A DNA stretch of 26,530 bases from Nemertoderma westbladi (taxonomy: Eukaryota > Xenacoelomorpha > Nemertodermatida > Nemertodermatidae): contig JAUCBJ010008201.1 in assembly GCA_032718475.1 (NCBI GenBank), positions 1 to 26,530 on the forward strand. The letters are read 5' to 3'. The position numbers were made by a program, and so were the translations under genes. The notes beneath the pieces are model-generated. The model saw only the letters and a program-made list of their open reading frames with translations. It did no database searches and was not told the origin of the DNA. Below are positions 18,661 to 26,493 of the stretch, in pieces. The first letter of the stretch is position 1; each line of letters opens with the position of its first letter.

Positions 18661-18837
18661 TATTTGGCCATTTTGGTCGTTTTGGCCGCCAAAATGACCA
18701 AGTTAATGTTTATTGGGATTGGGACTGTAGCAGGTATGTGGCCTTTATGAAGCAGACATCATGCTGTCATAACCAGCAAACAGCTAAAATTACATAAATA
18801 GTACAATTAATATAGCAATAGGCGGTAGAGTACAAAA

Positions 18838-19377
18838 CAGAGACCCCCCCCCCCCATGTACAAAACAAAGACCCCCACCATGTACAAAACAAGTCTTTAT
18901 TACAGTCTTTGTTTTGTACATGGGGGGGTCTTTGTTTTGTACATGGGGGGTCTTTGTTTTATACATGGGGGGTCTTTGTTTTGTACATGGGGGGTCTTTG
19001 TTTCGTACATGGGGGGTCTTTGTTTTGTACATGGGGGTCTTTGTTTTGTACATGGGGGGTCTTTGTTTTGTACATGGGGGTCTTTGTTTCGTACATGGGG
19101 GGTCTTTGTTTTGTACATGGGGGGTCTTTGTTTTGTACATGGGGGGTCTTTGTTTTGTACATGGGGGGTCTTTGTTTTGTACATGGGGGGTCTTTGTTTT
19201 GTACATGGGGGGTCTTTGTTTTGTACATGGGGGTCTTTGTTTTGTACATGGGGGGTCTTTGTTTTGTACATGGGGGGTCTTTGTTTTGTACATGGGGGGT
19301 CTTTGTTTTGTACATGGGGGGGGGTCTTTGTTTTGTACAGGTCATGGGTCTTTGGTCTCTGCTTTGTACTCTACCAG
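18838..19377 (+). repeat. G-rich 22-bp minisatellite, about 20 copies plus 2 inverted
   Basis: Unit GGTCTTTGTTTTGTACATGG plus GG, about 20 copies in plus orientation from 18903 to 19345. Two units in the opposite orientation lie at 18841-18891. The array is flanked by inverted copies of GTAGAGTACAAAGCAGAGACC type (18825 and 19353-19374). G runs of 5-9 recur every 22 bases. Long open frames on both strands arise because the unit has no stop in several frames; they are not genes. Confidence 0.9.
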
Positions 19378-20328
19378 GCATTAATTTACAGCAGTGATAT
19401 TTTTATGTCCTTTGATTTGACTTTTTTACGGAGCTCCTAAAGGGATATTCAAAAAAAAATTAAGTTGTTAAGGAAAAAAAACACAGTTGCTTGTCACTTA
19501 TATGTAAAATTCACCTTTTATGTACTGTGTTGTTGTGGTGAAAAGACCACCATACTGGGCTCCTTGATAAAGGCAAGAAAATACAAAGTACTACAATTGT
19601 ATAACATGCGAATAATGAATTTATCATGGAACCAAAATAATAAACGAAGATAATAAGAGTAACTGCGCTACGCAATATAAAAATCCGACCCAGCCCAGAC
19701 AATGAGGACTCGTACAATTCAGCACCATAAATATCTAGTTTTGGAACGAATTGTCCTGAAAGGTTGTCCAATTGCTCTACATCCCAAAATTACGCCATCC
19801 ATAATGAAACCCCACGTCACCAAGTGATCCAAATTAAAGCCCGATGGGAAATTCCACTTGGGATCCGACTACTGTAGTGCAACACATCTACTGTCCTAAA
19901 GGGTGTGACATACTGTATTTACATGTGAGGATTTACAGTAGTGTGGAAACCTCATGTTGATCACATTAGGATTTTCGAATTGGTGAAATGTCTGAAAGAG
20001 AAACACACTTCTCCCATTTCGTTCTTTGTAATCAAATAAGGTAAATATTGGCATATCCTACTGTACATATACTGTATGTACTAGAGACCACAGGCCGCGT
20101 CTATATGATTACGTTGATCAAGGTCTGCAATTCTCTACCCTAGTGTGATATATTATTTTTCTACTAAGATCTGTACTGTATAACGATCTTATCGATTCTC
20201 GTAAAGATCTTGTCCATTCTGGCATCACCTGTATGTTAAGATCATAATAATTTCTTTGCAAAATTTCTCTTGACCTGTACAGATCAAACCAGATCCCATT
20301 TTAGTTAATCAAAAATGTAAAAAGTTCT
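19378..20328. other. Gene-free stretch
   Basis: AT-rich sequence without recognisable genes. It contains AACCAAAATAATAAACG at 19630-19646, a variant of a 17-base word found at 16949, 25486 and 26174. Several short CTGTA and GTACTGTA words occur, without clear repeats. The minus-strand frame 19511-19771 has no recognisable motif. Confidence 0.45.
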
Positions 20329-20798
20329 TGTGACGGGATCCCCGAGTTGGCGAGGGAATCCCGACCGGGTTTTGTCATGGTTTAATACGCGTCGCCACGT
20401 CCGCTTACTGTGACTGGAGAACTGAAAGGCCGAAGGCCGGTATAATAAACTGAGTTCGGTGTTAATGTGGTTAATCTCTGACAAGTATACAAGTCACAAT
20501 GACAGCAGACAACGACGATGGTTGAAAACCGTTCGACTTCTGCTCACCCAATATACCAACTAAAGCACAATTGACAGAGTAACGGTTATATACTGTATTA
20601 CATGGGACACATTAATTACCTAGGTTTGGCTAACCAGTGGATGCGCTGTAATTGGACACATGCTGTCCCTCCATTGGTCGATCTATCCCCTTGGCCAAAC
20701 CTACCTTCCCCTTTTCCTGTGCTAACTTCTACCCTGAGATGAGCTGTGCGTTGGCATCTCTCCCCGTGGCTGGCAATGTATATTGCCTTCGTTGGTTG

Positions 20799-20830
20799 TT
20801 AGGTGACATTATATTGGTAATGTCACCTAA
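20799..20830. other. 13-bp perfect hairpin
   Basis: TTAGGTGACATTA pairs with TAATGTCACCTAA around the loop TATTGG. GTTG before and CAAC after extend it past a one-base bulge. Function unknown; it lies inside the LTR-like region. Confidence 0.6.
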
Positions 20831-20910
20831 TCAACTATAATTGGTAAAAAACCACTTTCCCCATTTTCCACTAGGTAGTGCAGCGAATTGGATCCGCTCA
20901 CACTCCCCCC

Positions 20911-20939
20911 ATGCTATCTTCCCTGTGAGAAGATAGCAT
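20911..20939. other. 11-bp perfect hairpin
   Basis: ATGCTATCTTC pairs with GAAGATAGCAT around a 7-base loop. It is the second strong hairpin within 150 bases. Function unknown. Confidence 0.6.
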
Positions 20940-21014
20940 CAACCTAAAGTGCGCTCCAATTCCACTGTAATCCAATCTAGTATTGGATGTGGGGTGGTAT
21001 ATTTTCCTTGGGAC

Positions 21015-21118
21015 CAGTTTTACAGACTAGTCCCCATGGGTTTGTTCTCACTACCCATCCTTGGTACAGTTTTACAGACTAGTCCCCATGGGTTTGTTCT
21101 CACTACCCATCCTTGGTA
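21015..21118 (+). repeat. Exact 52-bp tandem duplication
   Basis: The 52-base unit starting CAGTTTTACAGACTAGTCCC occurs at 21015-21066 and again at 21067-21118 with no difference that I can see. Exact identity implies a recent duplication. Confidence 0.9.
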
Positions 21119-21612
21119 CATCTGCGAGCTAAGCTGTACCAAGTCATCTGGCGTCTCTGTTTAGACGATCACCCTTTCTCCTCACTCAATTTTTATCTCA
21201 ACACCATCGTCCAACCTTCTCACCTCCTCCTCACCTCACTAGGACTCATCCTCCTCCCTGCTCGCCCCCCCCCCCCCCCCCCACACTTGGATCACCCACT
21301 TCCTGCCTTTTCCCCCAAACTCCAGCACCTCCTCCCCATGCTCCTCTCATACTCAAACCCTTTTATTCTCACTCTACACGCCTGTTAGCCCATACAACTC
21401 ACGGTCCCATCAAGTGTCCCTCCTACTCATACCCCCAGTAGCGCCCATCTGGACGATTCTTATCCCACAGGATATGAGCTCTCACAATAAATCCTAAACT
21501 CCGCCCTGTTGTTCAATGACCACACAATCTGGGTTGGCCTACCCCTCTACTCGTCCTCCCATGTGATTCCATAATACGTCCGTTAACCCTTAACCATGAC
21601 TCCAGCTACGCT
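21119..21612. other. C-rich, pyrimidine-biased stretch
   Basis: Strong C/T bias on the plus strand with an 18-base C run (21265-21282). No gene is recognised. It lies inside the probable LTR. Confidence 0.45.
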
Positions 21613-21809
21613 CTATATGGTCCCGTTGACCCGGCATTATTACGTATGTATGGTCCCGTTGACCCGGCGTTAGTGCGTATATATGGTCCCATTGACCTGG
21701 CGTTAGTGCGTATGTATGGTCCTATTGACCCGGCGTTAGTGCGTATGGTCCCATTGACCCGGCGTTAGTGCGTATGTATGGTCCAATTGACCCTGCGTTA
21801 GTGCATACA
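21613..21809 (+). repeat. About 35-bp tandem repeat, 6 copies
   Basis: Unit of the form TATGGTCCCGTTGACCCGGC then GTTAGTGCGTATG, with one shortened copy. Positions vary mostly at C/T (CCCGTT, CCCATT, CCTATT). Confidence 0.85.
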
Positions 21810-21827
21810 TATTTAAATTATGTACAT

Positions 21828-22024
21828 TGGTACATTCGTACCATACGTTAGTACATGTGTACTAACCATTTATTGTACATTTGTATCCATCAAACGTATA
21901 TAATTGTAACTAGCTACTCCTATTATGTATGTCCGTACCATATGTTAGTACATGTGTTGTGTACTACGTATGTATTGTACATTTGTACCCATCGGATGTA
22001 CGTAATTATAACTAGCTACTCCTA
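21828..22024 (+). repeat. About 97-bp tandem duplication, diverged
   Basis: Two copies share CGTACCATAYGTTAGTACAT and end in AACTAGCTACTCCTA. They differ by several substitutions and a small indel. The sequence is rich in GTAC words. Confidence 0.75.
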
Positions 22025-22042
22025 AATATTATTTTTTATATT

Positions 22043-22342
22043 TTATTTTTGTGGGAAGGGTGTATCGCCCTCATTCCCACCCCCTTCAGTCCAATTTATT
22101 GGACGACTCATCAACCTAAGGGTGATTTTTCCAGCAGGCAACTCTCCCACTGCCCCCCCTGTAGGTCCTCTTATTCTTCGCCTCGCTCTCCTTGTCAATT
22201 CCAACTCTCTTGGATCTGACCTTCCCTTCTCCTCCACCCTAAGATCGGGTCTTTCAGTCAGCTCACTGAACTCCTCATCGTCCCCTGGTGGCAAAATGCC
22301 ACCCTTCATCTTGTCGTCACTTGGCGGTAGAATGCCGCACAT
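22043..22342 (-). pseudogene. Possible C-terminal tail of the BEL/Pao-like Pol
   Basis: A 99-residue frame on the same strand as the retroelement fragments. Its end, ITLRLMSRPINWTEGGGNEG, resembles the basic RRPINxLYPLE-type ends after the integrase of BEL/Pao polyproteins. The rest is charged and without a domain. Two similar short peptides (GILPPSDD, GILPPGDD) stand near the start. Reverse transcriptase, RNase H and integrase are missing between this piece and 22736, so an internal deletion of several kilobases must be assumed. Weak assignment. Confidence 0.35.
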
Positions 22343-22609
22343 TTAATTACTTATTTAATTACCATTTAATTGCTTACCATTTAATGCCCCCTCGCACTCT
22401 GCCAGCCCCGTGTACAACACGTCTCCTCTAACTTTCCTGCCTCCTTTGTCACCCTTTGTCATCGGCTCCTCTCCCTTTGGATTAGCCTTCTTACACCTCT
22501 CCCTTTCCACCTTGTCTTCTTATTCGATACCAGGGGTATATGTATACTCCTTATTTGGATCGGCGTCTCTTCCGTATATCTATATGTTATAGTACATTAT
22601 GATAATGCT
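22343..22609. other. Short stretch between retroelement remnants
   Basis: Pyrimidine-rich with repeated ATTTAATTACC words at 22343-22385. No domain recognised in any frame. Confidence 0.4.
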
Positions 22610-22750
22610 CTCCATAGCAAAAAATATCAACCACCCCTATTGGGGCTTGAACCCGGTACCTAGGTTTCAAACTTCCGGTTATCATCAGCCGAGTGTGTGT
22701 CCTAAGACCACTGAGCTACCAGGATGGTAGAATATTTATTTGCTATGGAG
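22610..22750 (-). mobile_element. tRNA-like sequence with inverted flanks (SINE or MITE-like)
   Basis: On the minus strand 22631-22727 is tRNA-like: acceptor strands CCATCCT and GGGGTGG pair, box A reads TGGTAGCTCAGTGGT and box B GGGTTCAAGCCCC. The T stem is imperfect and the anticodon arm is enlarged, so it is not a functional tRNA. Outside it, CTCCATAGCAAA (22610-22621) and TTTGCTATGGAG (22739-22750) form an exact 12-bp inverted repeat that extends the acceptor stem across AATAT-rich bases. It lies at the point where the retroelement frame ends, so it probably inserted there. Confidence 0.6.
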
Positions 22751-23578
22751 TGGGCTATCATATATAGGCCTTTTACAGTCACTCATAGGAAAGTACAACG
22801 TATATCTCTCCGGATATCTCGCCGTCTGCCCTTCCCCATCCTTATACTGATACTCGCAAGGAACGTCTTTGTTCCATCCTATCGCCTCTAGATCCTGTGC
22901 ATTGAACCCATTCTCCTCCACCCACTCCCTTGCTGTTACTTCTCGTCCTTTCTCCTCTACCAGCGGTATTTCTCTGGACTCATCTTCCACCCTTTCCACT
23001 ATGCATGGTTCCAGATCCATACCTGCCCCCGACTCCTGATATCCTTCCCCGGGCCGCTTCTCATATGGGACCTCCCCATCACCCGTCCTTGCCTTCTGCT
23101 CGGACTGATTCCCGTATGGGAGCTCCCCATCGCCTCTCTTTGGCTTCTGCTTTATGTCCTCAATGGTACCGGACAGCATGCATCCTGAGGATTCGGACAC
23201 GCTAAATGGGATCCTCGTCTTTATTGGGCCACTGAGCGTCCATCCGAATAGCGTGAGAATAGCCACCGGGTCTCTCTTTTTATCGTTGCCGAAGATGGTT
23301 TGCAGCCTCTCATGGGCCGTCGGACAGTCCATGCCGACTATGGGAGACACTTTCGGGACATCTAGTTCGGGTACAGAGAAGTCGATGCCATCCAGGTACT
23401 GGTATTGCTCGATCTCGATCTTTGTAGGTCGCCTGGTGCTGATGTTGATTGACTCTATTATTTGGATGGGTTCGATGGTAGCCCCATAGTCGCACCCTGG
23501 TGTTATTGCTCCAATTTCACACCATCCCGTCCTCATCTTCATGACCTCGTCTTTTCTCAATATCATGGTCACCGCCAT
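22736..23578 (-). pseudogene. BEL/Pao-like polyprotein fragment: end of protease domain onward
   Basis: A 280-residue frame without start evidence. VSPIVGMDCPTAHERLQ followed by DPVAILTLFGWTLSGPI matches the (L/I)IGxD ... AxxTxxGWxLxGP pattern that closes the retropepsin-like region of BEL/Pao polyproteins. After it comes a proline- and charge-rich linker with an imperfect repeat (KPKRGDGELPYGNQSEQ and KARTGDGEVPYEKRPGE), then VEENGFNAQDLEAIGW. The frame stops at the tRNA-like insertion. Reverse transcriptase is not present. It continues the fragment at 23607-24020 after a frameshift. Confidence 0.7.
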
Positions 23579-23606
23579 CTTACCTGGCCTGGGACTTTAA
23601 TCCTAT

Positions 23607-24020
23607 CTACTCGGCCACCCAACTCTCTGTTAGCATGAACGCTGCTCCATTATCAACCAACATTAGTGTTGTAACCGATAGTCTGTTTTCTCCAATTATC
23701 CTCACCGGTACTACTCCGAGTAGTACTGTTCTCTTCCTCCTTACTCCCGTGGTGCTTGTCGCCATCGTCTGGCCTCCAGTTCCATCAGTCTCGGCATACT
23801 TGATCGGTGGTTCTTGACATTCGTCCTTTCTGTGCCCTCCTACTACGCATCGGTGACATAGTCCAAATTTTCCAGTGTAGGCTATTTGGTGTTGTTTGAG
23901 TAACGCCTGCCAATGCTTACAGTTTAAGGTCTTATGTGTCCCACTCCTATGCAATTGACATTTGTAATCGGGGTTGTAGCGTTCCTTATATAGTGCTTCG
24001 TGTATCGTATTTAGATTCAT
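23607..24020 (-). pseudogene. BEL/Pao-like fragment: zinc knuckle and retropepsin-like start
   Basis: CQLHRSGTHKTLNC and then CHRCVVGGHRKDEC, a CX2CX4HX4C zinc knuckle, stand before a retropepsin-like start (LLGVVPVRI, then TLMLVDNGAAFMLTE). This order is that of the Gag-protease boundary of BEL/Pao elements. The catalytic triad reads Asp-Asn-Gly where Asp-Ser-Gly or Asp-Thr-Gly is usual; AAT differs from AGT by one base. I cannot tell whether this is decay or a variant of the lineage. The frame breaks at TAG 23607 and resumes in another frame at 23578. Confidence 0.75.
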
Positions 24021-24098
24021 ATCTAGCAGATTGGTGTTTTGGTTGTTTGGACTCGGCCTACTGGGGGTATTGGGTTTATATCTACTGGTGTTGTAGTT

Positions 24099-24620
24099 TT
24101 ATCTCTGTCCCTGCCACGATGTGACTCTATTCCCAGGGCTCTGTGGACTTGTAGTCCCCTGTGTGGCCGCATGCGGTAGCGACTGCCTAACTTTCAGAAG
24201 TGCATCTGCCGCACTATGTTCTGGTTTAGGTCGGCTGTATTCCGTTTTCGGTACCTTGCCTAGACTGTCCTCACTATAGACTGGATCCGTTATCAACTCC
24301 GCCTCGTAGTTAAGGAAGTTCGACATCTCCTCCAACCCTGGCTCCGCACCCTTCTTCTCTCGAGTAGAGAAAGCGATCTTTCTCCATTTGTTCCTTAGTT
24401 GTTCCGTAGTGCGTGCGCTGTGGTCGTAATGTTATTCGATGCATTGAGTTCGTATGGTGCATCTACAGTAGGGTCTTTAAGACTATCAGCGCCTTTTCTA
24501 CTTTGTTAGCAAAGGTCTTCATACTAACAGGGTTATCTGCGAGTCCGCCTGATGTTATTCCCATTAAGGTTTGTTGGATAATCTTCGCAGGATGGCCAAA
24601 TTCCCTATATCCTCCGTTGT
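24099..24620 (-). pseudogene. BEL/Pao-like gag fragments
   Basis: In shifted frames on the minus strand: YREFGHPAKIIQQTLMG with MKTFANKVEKALIVLKT (about 24620-24475), then LRNKWRKIAFSTREKKG and LEEMSNFLNYEAELITD (about 24395-24285). The pattern FGxPxxI, a short helical region, then (L)RxKW and LxxFxxFLxxEA is that of BEL/Pao Gag regions. At least two frameshifts or stops interrupt it, and the upstream half of gag is replaced by the 42-bp tandem repeat. Confidence 0.55.
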
Positions 24621-24948
24621 GGCAACTATACTATTGCATCTGTTGTGTCGATTGTTTCCCCGTTGTGGAACTATAGCATCTCTTGTGGCGATTGTATCAC
24701 CCGTTATGGCAACTATAGCATCTGTTGTGGCGATTGTTTCCTCCGTTGTGGCAACTATGACCTCCGTAGTGGCGATTGTTTCCTCCGTTGTGGCAACTAT
24801 GACCTCCGTAGTGCTGTAGTGGCGATTGTTTCCTCCGTTGTGGCAACTACATCTGTTGTGGCGATTGTGTCCCCCGTTGTGGCAACTATAGCATATGTTG
24901 TGGCGATTGCTTCCCCCGTTGTGGCAACTATAACCTCCGTTGTGTCGA
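24611..24948 (-). repeat. 42-bp tandem repeat, about 8 copies
   Basis: The unit reads GTTGTGGCGATTGTTTCCTC then CGTTGTGGCAACTATGACCTC on the plus strand. It is itself a doubled 21-mer (GTTGTGGCGAT and GTTGTGGCAAC halves). Read on the minus strand in one frame it encodes a 14-residue repeat rich in ATT and IVATT. It directly adjoins the gag fragment and keeps an open frame to 25090, so it may have been part of gag or a later expansion. Confidence 0.8.
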
Positions 24949-25232
24949 TTTTATCATCAAAATATTTGAACTGACCCAAATAGTACCCACACTCAGATTT
25001 ATGTGGAGTTATACTGCTGTACTGACAAACTGAAAGTACTTTGTACCGGTACCATCCTATATCAGTGCATCTAGGCGTGCAGAACATCAATTCAGGTTTT
25101 ACTTAATTAATTAATTAATTAAGCATTTAAGTCAAATAATTTCTTTCCGTTTTTCTTCACAATCTTCGTAAATTGTATTTCCAGATCTTTTCTCCACACC
25201 GTTGTGTTATGAAATGAGTCCGATATAACTCC
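24949..25232. other. Gene-free stretch
   Basis: No gene recognised. Contains a TTAATTAA-type palindromic run (ACTTAATTAATTAATTAATT) at about 25101-25121. Confidence 0.45.
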
Positions 25233-25290
25233 GTATTTCACCGTTTGGGTCCGTTTGGGTACCGTTTGGGTTTGGGTCCATTTGGGTTTT
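25233..25290 (+). repeat. GTTTGGGT short tandem repeat
   Basis: About five irregular units of CGTTTGGGTC or similar. The minus-strand frame through it (25238-25666, NPNGPKPKRYPNGPKR) reflects the repeat and is not called a gene. Confidence 0.7.
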
Positions 25291-25449
25291 TAGTCCTACC
25301 GGAGGAGAAAACAACCAGGTTACAATTACAAACAACAAATAACACTGACTGACTGACGGTTGTAAAACAAAACAAAATACACATAATAAAAGGAGGCACA
25401 GAGCAGCAGAGTAAACAGATAAAATGACAATTTTCAGGTTGAATTACAG

Positions 25450-25502
25450 GTACAGTCTGACAGTGGTAGCCAGAAGGACAGAAGGAACCAAAACAATAAA
25501 CG
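25450..25502 (+). repeat. Dispersed repeat copy with AACCAAAACAATAAACG
   Basis: TACAGTCTGACAGTGGTA followed by the 17-base word AACCAAAACAATAAACG (25486-25502). The same 17-mer stands at 16949 and 26174, and variants at 19630 and 4278. The first word also occurs near 26258 and 10849. Confidence 0.55.
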
Positions 25503-25740
25503 ATTAGAAAAAAATAAAAATTATAATTTTTTGTGTGATTTGGTGTGATTTGGTGGTGTGATTTGGTCAATTTTGTGTGATTCAGTGGTTTGCAGGTTTG
25601 GGTGTTTAGTTTAGACGGACTTACCGCTCGGACCGGCTGACCGGACCAGTCAGCCAGTAGTTCCACTCTGCCACTCCCCAGCTCCCATCAGCCCATCCAT
25701 GTACTGTACCGGTACTCACCTGCTCACTGTCAGACGGATC

Positions 25741-25830
25741 CTACTAAAAACCGCAATTTACCGCAACTTCCCGCAATATACCGCAACTTACCGCAATTTA
25801 CCGCAACTAACCGCAATTTACCGCAACTAA
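25741..25830 (+). repeat. CCGCAAYTTA short tandem repeat
   Basis: About eight units of about 10 bases, CCGCAATTTA alternating with CCGCAACTTA or CCGCAACTAA. A shorter related block is at about 26283-26311 (ACGCAATTTACAGCAATTTA). In both places a tRNA-like box B lies downstream, so they are probably two copies of one composite repeat. Confidence 0.8.
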
Positions 25831-25846
25831 TTGTCATTTTTAAGCA

Positions 25847-25930
25847 TCCTCATGGTCTAGTGGTGACAACCTTATTGACAACCTTATTACTTCCACGTAG
25901 GAGGCCCTGGTTCGATCCCTTCACCAGGCA
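25847..25930 (+). mobile_element. tRNA-derived SINE head
   Basis: TGGTCTAGTGG (25853-25863) is a good box A and GGTTCGATCCC (25909-25919) a good box B, with the sequence ending ACCAGGCA. A 12-base duplication (CAACCTTATTGA / CAACCTTATTAC) between the boxes enlarges the middle, so it cannot fold as a normal tRNA. It most resembles a degenerate tRNA or tRNA-derived SINE promoter. Confidence 0.6.
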
Positions 25931-26037
25931 ACGCTGTTTTTGCAGTGTTTTAAAAACGACAAAATTTATAATTTAATGCTCTAATGTGATCAATATAAAA
26001 CCAATATATGTTAACATTAGACTGTTAGAGGGTGGAT

Positions 26038-26245
26038 GGTCCTACGAATTAGGCCTACCCCAAAATAGTCACAAAATACCACAAAAAGGCTAAACTATTA
26101 CCGTACCCAAAATAAGCCAACTATGTTTAGAAACGGCGACGGAAAAGAGCAGGTTACAGTGGCAAGTTTTTCTAACCAAAACAATAAACGTGAGTGAAAA
26201 ACAAGTATTTCGGGGGTATTTTGGTTTGGGGTAATTCATAGGACC
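26038..26245. mobile_element. 208-bp foldback (MITE-like)
   Basis: GGTCCTACGAATTA (26038-26051) matches the complement of TAATTCATAGGACC (26232-26245) with one change, and CCCCAAAATA-type words follow on both sides. Inside is AGAGCAGGTTACAGTGGCAA, then AACCAAAACAATAAACG (26174-26190), the same pair of words seen in the inverted repeat of element E (16920-16965). No coding capacity. Confidence 0.6.
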
Positions 26246-26282
26246 GTTGTTAATACACAGTCTGACAGCGGTACTACTAAAA

Positions 26283-26447
26283 AACGCAATTTACAGCAAT
26301 TTACCACAACTAGTTGTTATTTTCAAGCAGCTGCATGTGCAGTGCATGGCCTATCTGTCTATAGTGGCGAAATTCCTGGGCATCCAAATGCTGAGCGTAG
26401 AAAAGCGCTATATAAATAACCAATATTATTATTATTATTATTATTAA
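26283..26447 (+). mobile_element. SINE-like 3' segment with AAGCGCTATATAAATA and (ATT)n tail
   Basis: GAAAAGCGCTATATAAATAA (about 26399-26418) is followed by (ATT)n at about 26424-26447. This tail form is common in SINEs mobilised by L2/CR1-type LINEs in animals. The upstream part carries the CGCAATTTA block related to 25741-25830. The short open frame over it (26247-26447) is chance. Confidence 0.55.
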
Positions 26448-26448
26448 T

Positions 26449-26480
26449 TAGGAGGCCCCTGTTCGATCCCTTGCTGACTT
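26449..26480 (+). repeat. Partial copy of the tRNA-like head
   Basis: TAGGAGGCCCCTGTTCGATC and CCTT repeat the box B side of the sequence at 25898-25920, directly after the (ATT)n tail. Box A is absent, so it is a fragment, possibly left by an SINE that inserted into another copy. Confidence 0.5.
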
Positions 26481-26493
26481 GACCGTGTAGATC

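Larger units (their letters stand above)
16032..18727. mobile_element. Element E: non-autonomous DNA transposon with TA duplication
   Basis: About 64-bp terminal inverted repeats, starting CAGTCCCAATCCCAATAAAC and including TTGGTCGTTTTGGCGGCC, match with roughly three differences. TA flanks both ends (16030-16031 and 18728-18729). TA duplications and CAGT-type tips suggest the Tc1/mariner superfamily, though other TA-inserting families exist. The 2.7 kb inside holds no transposase, only repeats. E lies 30 bases from the right end of element A and is a separate insertion. Confidence 0.8.
20329..22024 (-). mobile_element. Probable 3' LTR of the BEL/Pao-like element
   Basis: Read on the minus strand, this stretch follows the likely end of the retroelement coding region (22043) and finishes GGATCCCGTCACA at 20329, a typical LTR terminus. 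Within its last 300 bases is CAGTATATAACCG, a good TATA-type promoter, followed by TTTATTATACC. The start of the LTR is not clear because tandem repeats occupy that part. At about 1.7 kb it is long for an LTR, partly because of three tandem duplications. The partner LTR was not found to the right, so the call rests on position and termini. Confidence 0.4.

Noticed and set aside
18790-19440. Long overlapping open frames on both strands (120-194 residues) reading like repeated GGLCFVHGG or KTKTPHVQN peptides
   Set aside because: They come from a 22-bp minisatellite whose unit lacks stops in several frames on both strands. No domain and no start context.
20329-20610. Separate plus-strand LTR (TGTGACGGG ... 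GGGACACA)
   Set aside because: No primer binding site or coding region follows on the plus strand, whereas the minus-strand reading fits the neighbouring retroelement and has a TATA box in the right order.
22631-22727. Functional tRNA gene (minus strand)
   Set aside because: The T stem fails after three pairs and the anticodon arm has extra bases. It is better read as a tRNA-derived repeat.
22930-23489. Plus-strand frames opposite the BEL/Pao-like fragment
   Set aside because: The minus strand carries recognisable protease-region motifs. The plus-strand frames are its shadows.
25238-25666. 142-residue minus-strand frame ending in an NPNGPKPKRYPNGPKR-type sequence
   Set aside because: The end is the GTTTGGGT tandem repeat and the rest covers a dispersed non-coding repeat. 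No conserved domain is recognisable.
25847-25930. Functional tRNA gene (plus strand)
   Set aside because: Box A and box B are good but a 12-base duplication between them prevents a cloverleaf.
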